From NCBI RefSeq assembly GCF_000657795.2, contig NZ_JHEP02000008.1, forward strand, positions 124,001 through 188,000: a DNA stretch of 64,000 nucleotides. Reading direction: 5' to 3'. A program made the position numbers and the translations under genes. The notes under the pieces are model-generated. The model was not told where the DNA came from and searched no databases. It saw only the letters and a list, made by a program, of their open reading frames with translations. The stretch's first letter is position 1. Each line of letters starts with the position of its first letter. Below, piece by piece: positions 36,622 through 47,085 of this stretch. Origin of the DNA: Bordetella pseudohinzii (GTDB lineage Bacteria; Pseudomonadota; Gammaproteobacteria; Burkholderiales; Burkholderiaceae_B).

Positions 36622-37794
36622 ATGACAGACAATACCTCTTCTCTTCCGCCGAGCCCGCCGGCGGGCGGTTCTGCCGAGCGCGCGCCGGAGACCGCCAAGC
36701 CGCCCAAACCCGCCCGCAAGGGGGGCGTGCTGTCCACGGCGCTCATCATCGTCCTGTTGATCGCCATCGGGCTGGGCGCGGCCCTCTGGAACCTGCGCCA
36801 GCAGTCGGCCAAGAGCGGCCGCGAAGTCGCCGCCCGGCTGGACCGCCTTTCGGGCGACCTGCTGCAGGCCCGCAACGATGTGCGCGAGGCCCTGTCCCTG
36901 GCGCAGGCGCAAAGTGGCCGCGTGGCCGACCTGGAAAACAAAGTCCGCGAGACCCAAAGCCAGTACAGCGCCCTGCAGCAGGCCATGCAGAACCTCAACG
37001 ACGGCACCAGCGACGAGATGCTGGCCAATGACGTCGAACGCCTGATCACCGTGGCCAGCCAGCAATTGCGCCTGGCTGGCAATGTCAACAATGCCGTGGT
37101 GGCGCTGGAGTCGGCGCAGGCCCGTCTGGCCCGCGCCGACCGTCCGCGCTTTGCCAGCGTGCAGCAGGCCATCAATGGCGACCTGGACCGCCTGCGCGCC
37201 GTCAGCACGGTGGACATCCCGGCGCTGTCGGCCCGCATCGAGCGCCTGGTGGCCCTGGTGGGCCGCGCTCCGCTGCTGGTGCCCGATGGCGCCGCGCCCA
37301 AGCTGGCGCCGCAGGCGCCGGCCCAGGGCCGGGTGGCCGTGCCGCCGCCGGCGCCCGAACCGCTGCCGGCCGATGCCGCCTGGTGGCAGCGCTGGCGCGC
37401 CGAGATCGGATCCTGGCCGGGCCGCGCGGGCGCCGCCCTGGCCAATGAGCTGGGCGACCTGATCCGCGTGCAGCGGGTGGACCAGCCGGCTGCGCTGCTG
37501 CTGTCGACCGACCAGGCCGCCGACCTGCGCTCCGTGCTGCGCCAGCGCCTGCTCTCCCTGCAGCTGGCCATGCTGATGCGCCAGCCCGCCGTCTGGAAGA
37601 GCGAACTGGACAACGTCAACGACACGCTGTCCAAGTATTTCGATGCGCGCTCTCCCGATACGCAGGCCGCGCTGGCGCTCACGCGCGAGCTGGCCCAGAC
37701 CGATATCGCGGTGCGCGTGCCTGACGTCGCCGACAGCCTGAACGGCATCGCCGCGCTGCGCGCGGCCGGCTTCAAGCCCGACGAGCAGGACTGA
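36622..37794 (+). CDS. hemX: HemX-like membrane protein (annotated uroporphyrinogen-III C-methyltransferase)
   Basis: 390 residues from ATG 36622; no good Shine-Dalgarno, and the frame is open to an ATG at 36550 inside hemD, so the start is uncertain. Pro/Ala-rich cytoplasmic N-terminus, one helix 'VLSTALIIVLLIAIGLGAAL' at about residues 36-56, then a long periplasmic coiled-coil region with 'SGRVADLENKVRETQSQYSALQQAMQ' and the HemX domain 'EMLANDVERLITVASQQLRLAGN'. Despite its name, it lacks a methyltransferase fold. Role in haem synthesis is unclear. Confidence 0.92.
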   Translation: MTDNTSSLPPSPPAGGSAERAPETAKPPKPARKGGVLSTALIIVLLIAIGLGAALWNLRQQSAKSGREVAARLDRLSGDLLQARNDVREALSLAQAQSGRVADLENKVRETQSQYSALQQAMQNLNDGTSDEMLANDVERLITVASQQLRLAGNVNNAVVALESAQARLARADRPRFASVQQAINGDLDRLRAVSTVDIPALSARIERLVALVGRAPLLVPDGAAPKLAPQAPAQGRVAVPPPAPEPLPADAAWWQRWRAEIGSWPGRAGAALANELGDLIRVQRVDQPAALLLSTDQAADLRSVLRQRLLSLQLAMLMRQPAVWKSELDNVNDTLSKYFDARSPDTQAALALTRELAQTDIAVRVPDVADSLNGIAALRAAGFKPDEQD

Positions 37795-37798
37795 GCAC

Positions 37799-39355
37799 AT
37801 GCGTACCTGGTTCTGGACTCTACTTCTGGCTTGCGTGGCCGTCGCGGTCGCGGTGGTGCTGCGCGCGCATCCGGGCAATGTGCTCATCCTGGTCTGGCCC
37901 TGGCGGCTGGAGATGTCGCTGGCGCTGGCCGTGCTGCTGCTGGTCGTGCTGTTTGTCGCGCTTTATGTCGGTTTGCGGCTGCTGGCCTGGCTGGTGGCCA
38001 TCCCCGATCGCGTGCGGGCCTGGCGCGGCCGCCGCGCCCAGGCCCGCGACCACGAATTGCTCGAACGCGGCTGGATCAGCCTGCTGGAGGGGCGCTTCTC
38101 GCACGCCGAGAAAGACCTGGTCAAGCTGCTGGATCAGACCAAGGTGCGCGGCCGGCGCGTGCTGGCCGCCTTGTCGGCTGCGCGAGCCGAGCATGGCCTG
38201 GGTGAATTCGAGCGGCGCGACCAGATGCTGGCCAAGGCCCGCGAAGAAGCCGGCGACGATGCCGGCCTGATCGAAGCGACCGCCACGGTGGCGGCCGACA
38301 TGCTGCTGGACCAGGGCCAGCCCGCCCAGGCCCTCGACGTGCTTGCGCCGCTGCAAGACGGCGGCGCGCGCCATCTGCATACCATGCGCCTGCTGCTGCG
38401 CGCCGAAAAAGCCCTCGGCCACCAGGAGCGTGTGTTCGCGCTGGCGCGCGGCCTGGTGCGGCGCAACGCCATGGACAAGGCCGAGGCCGAGCAATTGATC
38501 GACGGCGCCGGCGCGGCCCGCCTGCGCGCCGGCATGGCCAGCGAGCAATGGCGCGAGGTCTGGAAGGACCTCAAGACCGAAGAGCGCCTGTTGCCCAATA
38601 TCGCCCTGGCCGGCGCCGCGGCCTTCGAGGCGGCGGGCGAGCACAACGAGGCGGCCCGCATCCTTGAGTCGGCCATCGCCGCGAAGTTCAACCCCGTCCT
38701 GGTGGCGGCCTATGCGCGCTGCGAGGCCGATCAGGTGCCGCGCCGCCTGGCCAAGGCCGAGACCTGGCTGCAGCAGCGGCCGGCCGATGCCGGCATGCTG
38801 ACCGCCCTGGGCCTGCTGTGCCTGAATGGCCAGCTCTGGGGCCAGGCCGAGCGTTATCTGCAGCGCAGCGTCTCGCGCCGCAATGACGCCCAGACGCATG
38901 CGCTGCTGGGCAGCCTCTATGACCGCCTGAACCGCCCGGCCGAGGCGGCCAAGCATTGGCGCCTGGCGACCGCGGCCAGCATGGCGCTGCCTATCCTGGC
39001 CACCGACGCGGCCTTGCCGGCGGCCGACACCCAGGCCGACCCGCTGCACCTGGACGCCGAGGGCGCCTTTGTCGATGGCGAGGAGGCGGTCTACGCCGCC
39101 GCCGGCCCGCGGGCCGACGCGGCGCCGCCCGAGGCGGCCGCCTCGGCGGCGGATTACGTGCTCGACCCGGATGCCCGGCTGGCCGGACGCGACGCCCCGC
39201 CCGAGGCGCAGGCCGCCGTGCCCTTGCGCTCGGCCATCGATATCGAAGAGTACTTCGACAGCGCGCCCATTCCGCCGGCGGCCATCGAAGCGCCGGTCAG
39301 CAGCTTCGGCAGCGATGCCGCCAAGCCCGCGGACAAACCCGGCGAAAAGACCTGA
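37799..39355 (+). CDS. hemY: HemY protein, membrane-anchored TPR protein
   Basis: 518 residues from ATG 37799, 4 bases after hemX. Two N-terminal helices ('FWTLLLACVAVAVAVVL' and 'LALAVLLLVVLFVALYVGL') with the HemY-N domain, then TPR repeats over about residues 80-400. The last 110 residues are Ala/Pro/Asp-rich and probably disordered, longer than in E. coli HemY. It is unrelated to protoporphyrinogen oxidase, which bears the same symbol in Bacillus. Ends the hem operon. Confidence 0.93.
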   Translation: MRTWFWTLLLACVAVAVAVVLRAHPGNVLILVWPWRLEMSLALAVLLLVVLFVALYVGLRLLAWLVAIPDRVRAWRGRRAQARDHELLERGWISLLEGRFSHAEKDLVKLLDQTKVRGRRVLAALSAARAEHGLGEFERRDQMLAKAREEAGDDAGLIEATATVAADMLLDQGQPAQALDVLAPLQDGGARHLHTMRLLLRAEKALGHQERVFALARGLVRRNAMDKAEAEQLIDGAGAARLRAGMASEQWREVWKDLKTEERLLPNIALAGAAAFEAAGEHNEAARILESAIAAKFNPVLVAAYARCEADQVPRRLAKAETWLQQRPADAGMLTALGLLCLNGQLWGQAERYLQRSVSRRNDAQTHALLGSLYDRLNRPAEAAKHWRLATAASMALPILATDAALPAADTQADPLHLDAEGAFVDGEEAVYAAAGPRADAAPPEAAASAADYVLDPDARLAGRDAPPEAQAAVPLRSAIDIEEYFDSAPIPPAAIEAPVSSFGSDAAKPADKPGEKT

Positions 39356-39391
39356 TTTCCTTTCCAGTTACCACCCAGCAAGGTTTGCACT

Positions 39392-39925
39392 ATGAGTTTC
39401 GAACGAGTCCCTGCCGGCAAGAAGCTGCCGGATGATTTCAACGTCATCATCGAAATCCCGATGAATGCCGATCCGGTCAAGTACGAGGTCGACAAAGAAA
39501 GCGATGCCATCTTCGTGGACCGCTTCATGCTGACCGCCATGCACTACCCGTGCAACTATGGCTACATTCCGCAGACCCTGTCCGAAGATGGCGATCCGGC
39601 CGACGTGCTGGTGATCACGCCTTTCCCCATCCAGATCGGCGCCGTCGTGCGCTGCCGCGCCCTGGGCGTGCTGGAGATGGACGACGAGTCCGGCGGCGAC
39701 GCCAAGCTGCTGGCCGTGCCGGTGGACAAGCTCTATCCTCCCTACCGCAATATCAAGTCCTACGAGGACCTGCCGGCCGAAGACATCGCCCGCATCCAGC
39801 ACTTCTTCGAGCACTACAAAGACCTCGAAAAGGGCAAGTGGGTCAAGGTCAAGGGCTGGAAGGGCGTTGACGCCGCCCACCAGGAAATCCTGCGCAGCGC
39901 CGAGCGCTACGGCAAGGGCGAGTAA
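39392..39925 (+). CDS. ppa: Inorganic pyrophosphatase
   Basis: 177 residues, family I. Hydrolyses pyrophosphate with Mg2+. '[29 protein letters not shown]', '[23 protein letters not shown]' with the DGDPxDxL signature, and '[15 protein letters not shown]'. It follows hemY by 36 bases and is closed by a terminator. Confidence 0.99.
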   Translation: MSFERVPAGKKLPDDFNVIIEIPMNADPVKYEVDKESDAIFVDRFMLTAMHYPCNYGYIPQTLSEDGDPADVLVITPFPIQIGAVVRCRALGVLEMDDESGGDAKLLAVPVDKLYPPYRNIKSYEDLPAEDIARIQHFFEHYKDLEKGKWVKVKGWKGVDAAHQEILRSAERYGKGE

Positions 39926-39968
39926 GCCTTCGACCGCGCACAGCCTCGGCGATGCGCGGCGGATCGCA

Positions 39969-40016
39969 GCGCGGCCGCGACGGCATGATGCCGGTCGCCG
40001 CCGCGCTTTTGTTTTT
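39969..40016 (+). terminator. Terminator of ppa
   Basis: A long imperfect hairpin (39969-40005, GC-rich, about 17 paired positions around GGCAT/ATGCC) followed by TTTTGTTTTTT. Confidence 0.85.
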
Positions 40017-40137
40017 TCGGGATCGGCCGATCCCGCGGCCGATCGGGCATTAAAAAAGCCCATGAAAACGGATAAACTCGCGCATTGTCAGTGTCAGCCG
40101 GCCCGGCCGGCCATGCGTCCGTAGAGGTTCAATAATC

Positions 40138-40174
40138 ATGGAATACGTCATCCCCCCCCCTGCCGGCCGTCTCG
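40138..40174 (+). repeat. Start region with C9 homopolymer, out of frame with the FAH gene
   Basis: ATG 40138 (GAGG upstream) begins 'MEYVIPP', the usual N-terminus of this family, then meets nine C at 40152-40160. With nine C the ATG frame is one base off from the conserved frame; eight or eleven C would restore it and give 'MEYVIPP(P)LPAVSVPVAG'. Phase variation by slippage or a sequencing error are the explanations. Confidence 0.7.
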
Positions 40175-40834
40175 GTGCCCGTGGCCGGCAGCAATGCCCG
40201 TTTTCCGGTGCGCCGGGTCTACTGCGTCGGCCGCAATTACGCCGAACACGCCAAGGAGATGGGCTTTACCGGCCGTGAAGATCCCTTCTTCTTCAACAAG
40301 CCGGCCGATGCCATCGTCGCGGTGGCCGACGGCGAAACCGGCTCCATGCCCTATCCGCCGCGCACGTCCAACCTGCATTACGAGATGGAGCTGGTCGTGG
40401 TGCTGTCCAAGGGCGGCAAGGATATTCCCGCGGACCAGGCCAATGACTGCGTCTGGGGCTATGCCCTGGGTCTGGACATGACGCGCCGCGACCTGCAGGG
40501 CGAGGCCAAGAAGCAAGGCCGTCCCTGGGAGGTCGGCAAGGGTTTTGATTTCTCCGCGCCCATGGGCCCCATCCACCCGCGCAGCGTGGTCGGCACGCTC
40601 GACAGCGGCGCCATCTGGCTGGACGTCAACGGGCAGCGCAAGCAGTCCAGCGACATCTCGCAGATGATCTGGAACATCCCCGAAAGCATCGCCTATCTGT
40701 CCACCTTGTTCGAGCTCCAGGCCGGCGACATCATCTTCACCGGCACGCCGGAAGGCGTGGGCGCGGTGGTCAAGGGCGACGAGCTTGTCGGCGGCGTCGA
40801 AGGCCTGGGCGAACTGCGCGTTCGCATCGCCTGA
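40175..40834 (+). CDS. Fumarylacetoacetate hydrolase family protein, start lost to a frameshift
   Basis: 219 codons in the open frame from GTG 40175, which is unlikely to be the native start. FAH fold: 'VYCVGRNYAEHAKEMGF', 'FFFNKPADAIV', 'LHYEMELVVVLSKGG' with metal ligands E-x-E, 'GYALGLDMTRRDLQ', 'GKGFDFSAPMGPI', 'FTGTPEGVGAVVKGDEL'. Members split C-C bonds in 2-keto acids, fumarylpyruvate or acylpyruvates. The conserved N-terminus is encoded from ATG 40138 and separated by the C9 tract. The catalytic domain itself is complete. Confidence 0.85.
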   Translation: MPVAGSNARFPVRRVYCVGRNYAEHAKEMGFTGREDPFFFNKPADAIVAVADGETGSMPYPPRTSNLHYEMELVVVLSKGGKDIPADQANDCVWGYALGLDMTRRDLQGEAKKQGRPWEVGKGFDFSAPMGPIHPRSVVGTLDSGAIWLDVNGQRKQSSDISQMIWNIPESIAYLSTLFELQAGDIIFTGTPEGVGAVVKGDELVGGVEGLGELRVRIA

Positions 40835-40848
40835 GCTGGAGGGGCCTT

Positions 40849-40980
40849 ATGCGTAGCAAGATCGTGCTGACCGCCTTCGTGGTGTTCGGGTTCGTGCTGC
40901 AGGGTTGCAATACCGTGGCCGGCATGGGCAAGGACGTCTCGCGGGCGGGCAACGCCATTACCAGCGCCGCCGAAAAGTAA
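40849..40980 (+). CDS. Entericidin A/B family lipoprotein, second copy
   Basis: 43 residues from ATG 40849 with TGGAGGGG before it, too short for a normal gene-length filter. Signal 'IVLTAFVVFGFVLQGC' with the lipid-bearing Cys, then 'CNTVAGMGKDVSRAGNAI', closely matching the copy at 16558. 14 bases after the FAH gene and followed by a strong terminator. Confidence 0.9.
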   Translation: MRSKIVLTAFVVFGFVLQGCNTVAGMGKDVSRAGNAITSAAEK

Positions 40981-40995
40981 ACGGCGCCGCCTGCA

Positions 40996-41027
40996 AATCC
41001 TCCGCCCTGGGCGGAGGATTTTTTTTT
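40996..41027 (+). terminator. Terminator of the second entericidin gene
   Basis: AATCCTCCGCC-CTG-GGCGGAGGATT followed by seven T. Confidence 0.95.
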
Positions 41028-41064
41028 GCGCTCGCTGCCCCTGGGGCCGGGCATCCGGGTCCGC

Positions 41065-43397
<2,333 letters not shown>

Positions 43398-43401
<4 letters not shown>

Positions 43402-43805
43402 GGGATCTCCCTAAGTTTGTTCAGGGTGAGAAACAGGCAGCCGTCGGCCAGGCGCGGCGTGGTCGGCTCCAGCGCATGCAGCGGCAGGCGGATGCGGCGC
43501 TGGAACTGGCCGTAGGGTATTTCCAGTTGGTGGATGCGGGTGTCGTAGGCGGCGGGAATGGGGCGCAGGCCGGAGACCGTGATGCCCTCGGGATCGAAAC
43601 GCACCACGACATCCTCGGGGCCGACGCCGGGCAGGGCCACGATGACCAGCACGGCCGCCTCGCTCTCGATGATGTCCACGGGCGGCTCCCAGGCGTGGGC
43701 CGCCGCCTGCGCGGACTGCAGGACCTGGCGCTGCAGGCGCTCGGCATGATGCAGCAGCGCCAGCGCGTCACCCCAGATCCAGGAAGAAAAGTCGCGCGAT
43801 TTCAT
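43398..43805 (-). CDS. Hsp20-family small heat-shock protein
   Basis: 135 residues from ATG 43805. Alpha-crystallin domain: 'EPPVDIIESEAAVLVIVALPGVGPEDVVVRFDPEGITVSGLRP' and 'FQRRIRLP'. ATP-independent holdase. The N-terminal region is short and the C-terminal I-x-I motif is not present. Translationally coupled to lon (ATGA overlap), suggesting joint handling of denatured proteins. I see no convincing sigma-32 promoter in the 260-base divergent region. Confidence 0.9.
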
Positions 43806-44064
43806 TGAACTCGAAGCCCCTAAGAGGTTCTGCCGGGCCAGGCCGCGGCGGATTCGCGATGCCGCTGACCGGAGGCGGGCAGGGCATGGGTTCAAGCATT
43901 CGATTGACGGCGGCGGGGCCGCCTGTCCTGACCAATATACTCCAGTCGCCCGGCCGCTACAGCGGGGGGCGTGACGAATATGCGCGTCTCGGTTTGTGCG
44001 AATTGTGGCCGGTCCGCGGGCGCTTCAGACTGGCATCTCGTGAATCTTGATGACGAGGTGCAGC
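43806..44064. other. Divergent region between hsp20-lon and the Tad locus
   Basis: 259 bases with a TATACT at 43936-43941 and a TTGACG at 43904-43909 (spacing 26, too long for a single promoter). A frame from 43971 begins with a Cys-x-x-Cys but then follows the flp-like gene out of frame; I do not call it. Confidence 0.3.
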
Positions 44065-44325
44065 ATGCAACACAAACGACGCCAGGCCGGGCAGGCCATG
44101 ACCGAGTACATCATCGTGGTGGCCCTGGTCGCCGTGGCCGCGATCGCGGTCTACCAGTACTTCGGGCAGGTATTGCGCGCCCAGACCGCCGCCATGGCGC
44201 GCGAGCTATCCGGCGAGGACGGCACGGCCCAGGTCAAGCAGGCGCAAGGCGCGTCAGGCAAGGCGGCTTCGCAGGCCAAGGGGCGCACCCTCAAGTCCTT
44301 CACCGGTAACGCGGGCGCCAAATGA
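44065..44325 (+). CDS. Flp-type pilin or pilin-like protein of the Tad locus
   Basis: 86 residues from ATG 44065, with ACGAGGTG before it (the frame is open to 44047). The start is a class III prepilin: basic leader then 'G|QAMTEYIIVVALVAVAAIAVY', with cleavage after Gly9, Glu at +5 and Tyr at +6, as in Flp pilins. Beyond the hydrophobic helix it is longer than a typical Flp pilin (about 75 mature residues), with a Gln/Ala/Lys-rich tail. First of nine genes that mostly overlap by 4 bases. Confidence 0.8.
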   Translation: MQHKRRQAGQAMTEYIIVVALVAVAAIAVYQYFGQVLRAQTAAMARELSGEDGTAQVKQAQGASGKAASQAKGRTLKSFTGNAGAK

Positions 44326-45710
44326 GGCCGGCCTTCCAGCGGCGCGCGAGGCAAGGCGGGCAGGCCCTGGCGCTGGGCCTGGTGGTCCTCGCCCTGCTGC
44401 TGGGAGGCTGGGTCGCCGCCCACTGGACCTCGCGCATGGCCAGCGCCAGCGCGCGGCTCACCCATGTGGCTGATGCCGTGGCCTATAGCGGCGCGCTGAT
44501 GCAGGCGCGCCAGCTCAACCTGCTGGCCTATATCCACCGCGCACAGCTGGCCCACCAGGTCGCCATGGCGCATCTGGCCACGCTCATCGCCTGGCAGCAG
44601 CTGGGCATGACACAGGCGCGCCGGCGCGCGATAGGCAATCCGCCCGCCTTCCTCATCGGGCGCCTGTTCGGGCCGCGCTTCGCGCGGGCCTATGGGGCCT
44701 CGCCTTCGGGCTCCTCGTCCTATTCCCACAATCCGGCTGCCTTGCAAGCCTCGCTGAAACGGCATGATGCCGTCGTGCACCGCATCCTGGCCGAGGTCGC
44801 CCGCCAGCAATGGCGCAGGGCCGTGCCGCTGCGCGATGCGCACATGGGCCGGGTGCTGCAGGCCAACTATGTCTCTTCAACTTCAAGCCGCACAGGGGTT
44901 CCCGTCATGCAAGTGCACGACGACAATTTCCCGCGTCTTCTGGCATGGCAATCACCCTCCGATGCCCAAGGGCTGCAGGCGCTGACGCAAACCGTCGCGC
45001 GGCGGTTCGCCTTTCTGCGGCCCCGGGACCTCACCTGGGCCAGCGCCTGGATCGTCCAGCCGCGTTGCCCCAATACCCGGCACCAGCTGCGGCGGCGCGG
45101 GCATACCTTCCTGGATGCGCTGGGCCGATGGGGCGCCAGCGACACCTTGTCCTTCCATGCCCTGCGCAGCAATCGCTGGATAGGCTGCTACTTCCGCGAG
45201 TACCCAATGGGCTGGGCCACGACCGGCGCCACGCGCTGGAAACTGGGCCGTCACTATGTCGAACGTCCCTTGGCCGAGTTCTCGTCCCAGGATTTCTGGC
45301 GCTGGTACAGCCAGTACTCCGGCCTGCATGCCGGCGCGTGGCGCAACAATCCCCTGGCCAATTCTTATGCCATGCGCGACCGCTACGCGCCGCCGCAAGG
45401 GGCGGGCCTGCCCGATGTCCTGGGCCTGTCCGCCCAGGGGCTGCGCCAGCCCAGCGCCACCTTCAAACTCAGCCTGCGGACCTCCCTGGCCGTGTCCGAC
45501 CTTGGCCAGGCCTGGCGCATCCCGCGCCTGGGGGACGCCGACGCCTGGTGGCGCGCCCGCCGGCTGACGCGCGTTTCCGCGGCCGAAACCTATTTCGCAG
45601 CCCCGGCTGCGCCGAGCGGCGGCCAGGCAGAGCTGCCTTCCCTGTTCCGTCCTTATTGGCAGGCCAGGCTGGTTGCCGCACACCACGTCACTCACGGAGC
45701 CAGACCATGA
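44322..45710 (+). CDS. Tad-locus membrane protein, TadG-like
   Basis: 462 residues from ATG 44322 (overlap with the pilin gene). N-terminal hydrophobic segment after 'RQGG', i.e. 'QALALGLVVLALLLGGWVAAHW', and a large periplasmic part with no recognised domain. 'SARLTHVADAVAYSGALMQARQLNLLAYIHRAQLAHQVAMAHLATLIAWQQ' resembles the coiled N-terminal region of TadG/pilus assembly proteins that anchor in the inner membrane. The rest is Trp- and Arg-rich ('FWRWYSQYSGLHAGAWRNNPL'). Probably a minor pilus-assembly component. Confidence 0.7.
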   Translation: MRPAFQRRARQGGQALALGLVVLALLLGGWVAAHWTSRMASASARLTHVADAVAYSGALMQARQLNLLAYIHRAQLAHQVAMAHLATLIAWQQLGMTQARRRAIGNPPAFLIGRLFGPRFARAYGASPSGSSSYSHNPAALQASLKRHDAVVHRILAEVARQQWRRAVPLRDAHMGRVLQANYVSSTSSRTGVPVMQVHDDNFPRLLAWQSPSDAQGLQALTQTVARRFAFLRPRDLTWASAWIVQPRCPNTRHQLRRRGHTFLDALGRWGASDTLSFHALRSNRWIGCYFREYPMGWATTGATRWKLGRHYVERPLAEFSSQDFWRWYSQYSGLHAGAWRNNPLANSYAMRDRYAPPQGAGLPDVLGLSAQGLRQPSATFKLSLRTSLAVSDLGQAWRIPRLGDADAWWRARRLTRVSAAETYFAAPAAPSGGQAELPSLFRPYWQARLVAAHHVTHGARP

Positions 45711-46471
45711 AGCCCAAGCGATCGTCATATCGCCGCCGTCCTTGTCTTCCCCGTCAGCCTCGTTCCGGCAAGCTGCGCCTCTTGCAGACCGCGGACAAGC
45801 GCAAGGTGCTGCCGGTCGACGCCGACATGCCCAAGCCCGGGCCCGCCTGCCGCGATACGCCCTGGCCTTCGCGCCCCGAACGCCCATGGCAACGGCTTTA
45901 CCGTCAAGGCGGCCAGGCGCTGCCGGAGATGCTCGTCCTCACCGGGACACTGGCGCTGCTGTGGTTCGGCGTCCACCAGCTTTCCGAATCGCGGATGGCG
46001 GTGCTGGAAACCGCGCAGGCCAGCCGGCGCTGGGCGTTTGCCGTGGCGCGGGCCGAGACGCCGCCGCCCGCGGATCGGGGTCTGAGCCTGTCGGTGCTCA
46101 AGCCCATGCAGGCCCCTGACAGCGCCGCCTCGCCCTCGGGCCAGGCCCTGGTCGCCGAGTGGCTGGCGCTGCCGGCGCACTGGGCCGCCGTCCGTGCCCA
46201 TGCGGGGCAGGGCATGCCGGCGCGCCAGACCATCCTGGCCGCCGGCGCCGGCCACGCCAGCGACGCGCGGACGGCGCAGCAGCGCCTGGGACGCTCCGCC
46301 CATGGATGGACGCATGCCGCGGCCGAGTCATTGCGCCAGGCCCGGACGCTGGACCTCGCCTTGCAGGGGCTGGACCGGCCCTGGGGGCAGAGGCGCGTCC
46401 ACACCGATTGGCTGATGCCCTGGGCCGATGTCGTTCCCGCCGGGCGGCAGGCCCCCAGGGGGCGCCGATGA
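45707..46471 (+). CDS. Tad-locus TadE-like pseudopilin
   Basis: 254 residues from ATG 45707, overlapping the previous stop (ATGA). After a long basic N-terminus of about 68 residues comes 'G|QALPEMLVLTGTLALLWFGV', a prepilin-type cleavage pattern with Glu at +5 and a single helix. The rest is soluble, Ala/Arg-rich, without a known domain. The 68-residue leader is unusually long for a class III signal, so ATG 45707 may not be the true start or the protein may not be cleaved. Confidence 0.65.
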   Translation: MKPKRSSYRRRPCLPRQPRSGKLRLLQTADKRKVLPVDADMPKPGPACRDTPWPSRPERPWQRLYRQGGQALPEMLVLTGTLALLWFGVHQLSESRMAVLETAQASRRWAFAVARAETPPPADRGLSLSVLKPMQAPDSAASPSGQALVAEWLALPAHWAAVRAHAGQGMPARQTILAAGAGHASDARTAQQRLGRSAHGWTHAAAESLRQARTLDLALQGLDRPWGQRRVHTDWLMPWADVVPAGRQAPRGRR

Positions 46472-47085
46472 GGCCCTGCGCGTTCATCCAGGCCTTGATG
46501 GGCATGCTTGCGCTGGCGGTTCCCGCGCTGGCGCAGCCCGTCCCGGAGCCCTTGCCGGGGCTGCCGGCCGAGCCGGCCTTGTCCGCGATCCTGCCTTCCG
46601 GCAGCCGGCTCGAATGGCGGCATTTCGATGCCGCGCAGGACATGGCAGCCGTCCTTGACAGCGCTTGGGAGCCCTCGGCGTCCGCGCTGGCCGTCTGGCC
46701 CGGGCATACGCTCATGGTTCATCAAAGCGACGCCTGCCATGTGCTGCTAAGCCTGCGGCCACGCCCCGGCGGCGGCACGACGGGCAGCCAGTCGCGCTTG
46801 TGCGCGGCGCGGCCCGCCGCATCCGCCGGCGTCGAGCCGCTGGGCCGGCTGGCCGAGCTGCTGCATGCCCACGCCGAAGGCCGTGTGACGGTCTCGGTCT
46901 GGTCCTTGCCCTTGGGCGACACGGCCGCCAGCCAATGGCTGGAGCGCGAGCTGCGCTCGCGCGGATGGCGGCCCTCCGGGGGCGCTTGGGTCCGCGGGGA
47001 CGCGAGGCTGGACACTTTCCTCACCCGGCTGGATGCCGGCGCCGCGGCCGCCAGCGGGCTGGTATTGGTGCGCCACCATGACTGA
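46468..47085 (+). CDS. Exported protein of the Tad locus, function unknown
   Basis: 205 residues from ATG 46468 (ATGA overlap). Sec signal 'FIQALMGMLALAVPALAQ'. Mature part: 'PSGSRLEWRHFDAAQDMAAVLDSAW', 'LAVWPGHTLMVHQSDACHVLLSLRPRPGG', 'VSVWSLPLGDTAASQWLERELRSRGW'. No family recognised; its position between pseudopilin and CpaB suggests a periplasmic assembly role. Confidence 0.65.
   Translation: MRPCAFIQALMGMLALAVPALAQPVPEPLPGLPAEPALSAILPSGSRLEWRHFDAAQDMAAVLDSAWEPSASALAVWPGHTLMVHQSDACHVLLSLRPRPGGGTTGSQSRLCAARPAASAGVEPLGRLAELLHAHAEGRVTVSVWSLPLGDTAASQWLERELRSRGWRPSGGAWVRGDARLDTFLTRLDAGAAAASGLVLVRHHD

Noticed and set aside
43971-44309. Frame beginning with a Cys-x-x-Cys motif before the Tad pilin
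   Set aside because: Its second half is the shifted reading of the pilin gene; the Cys pair alone is weak evidence.
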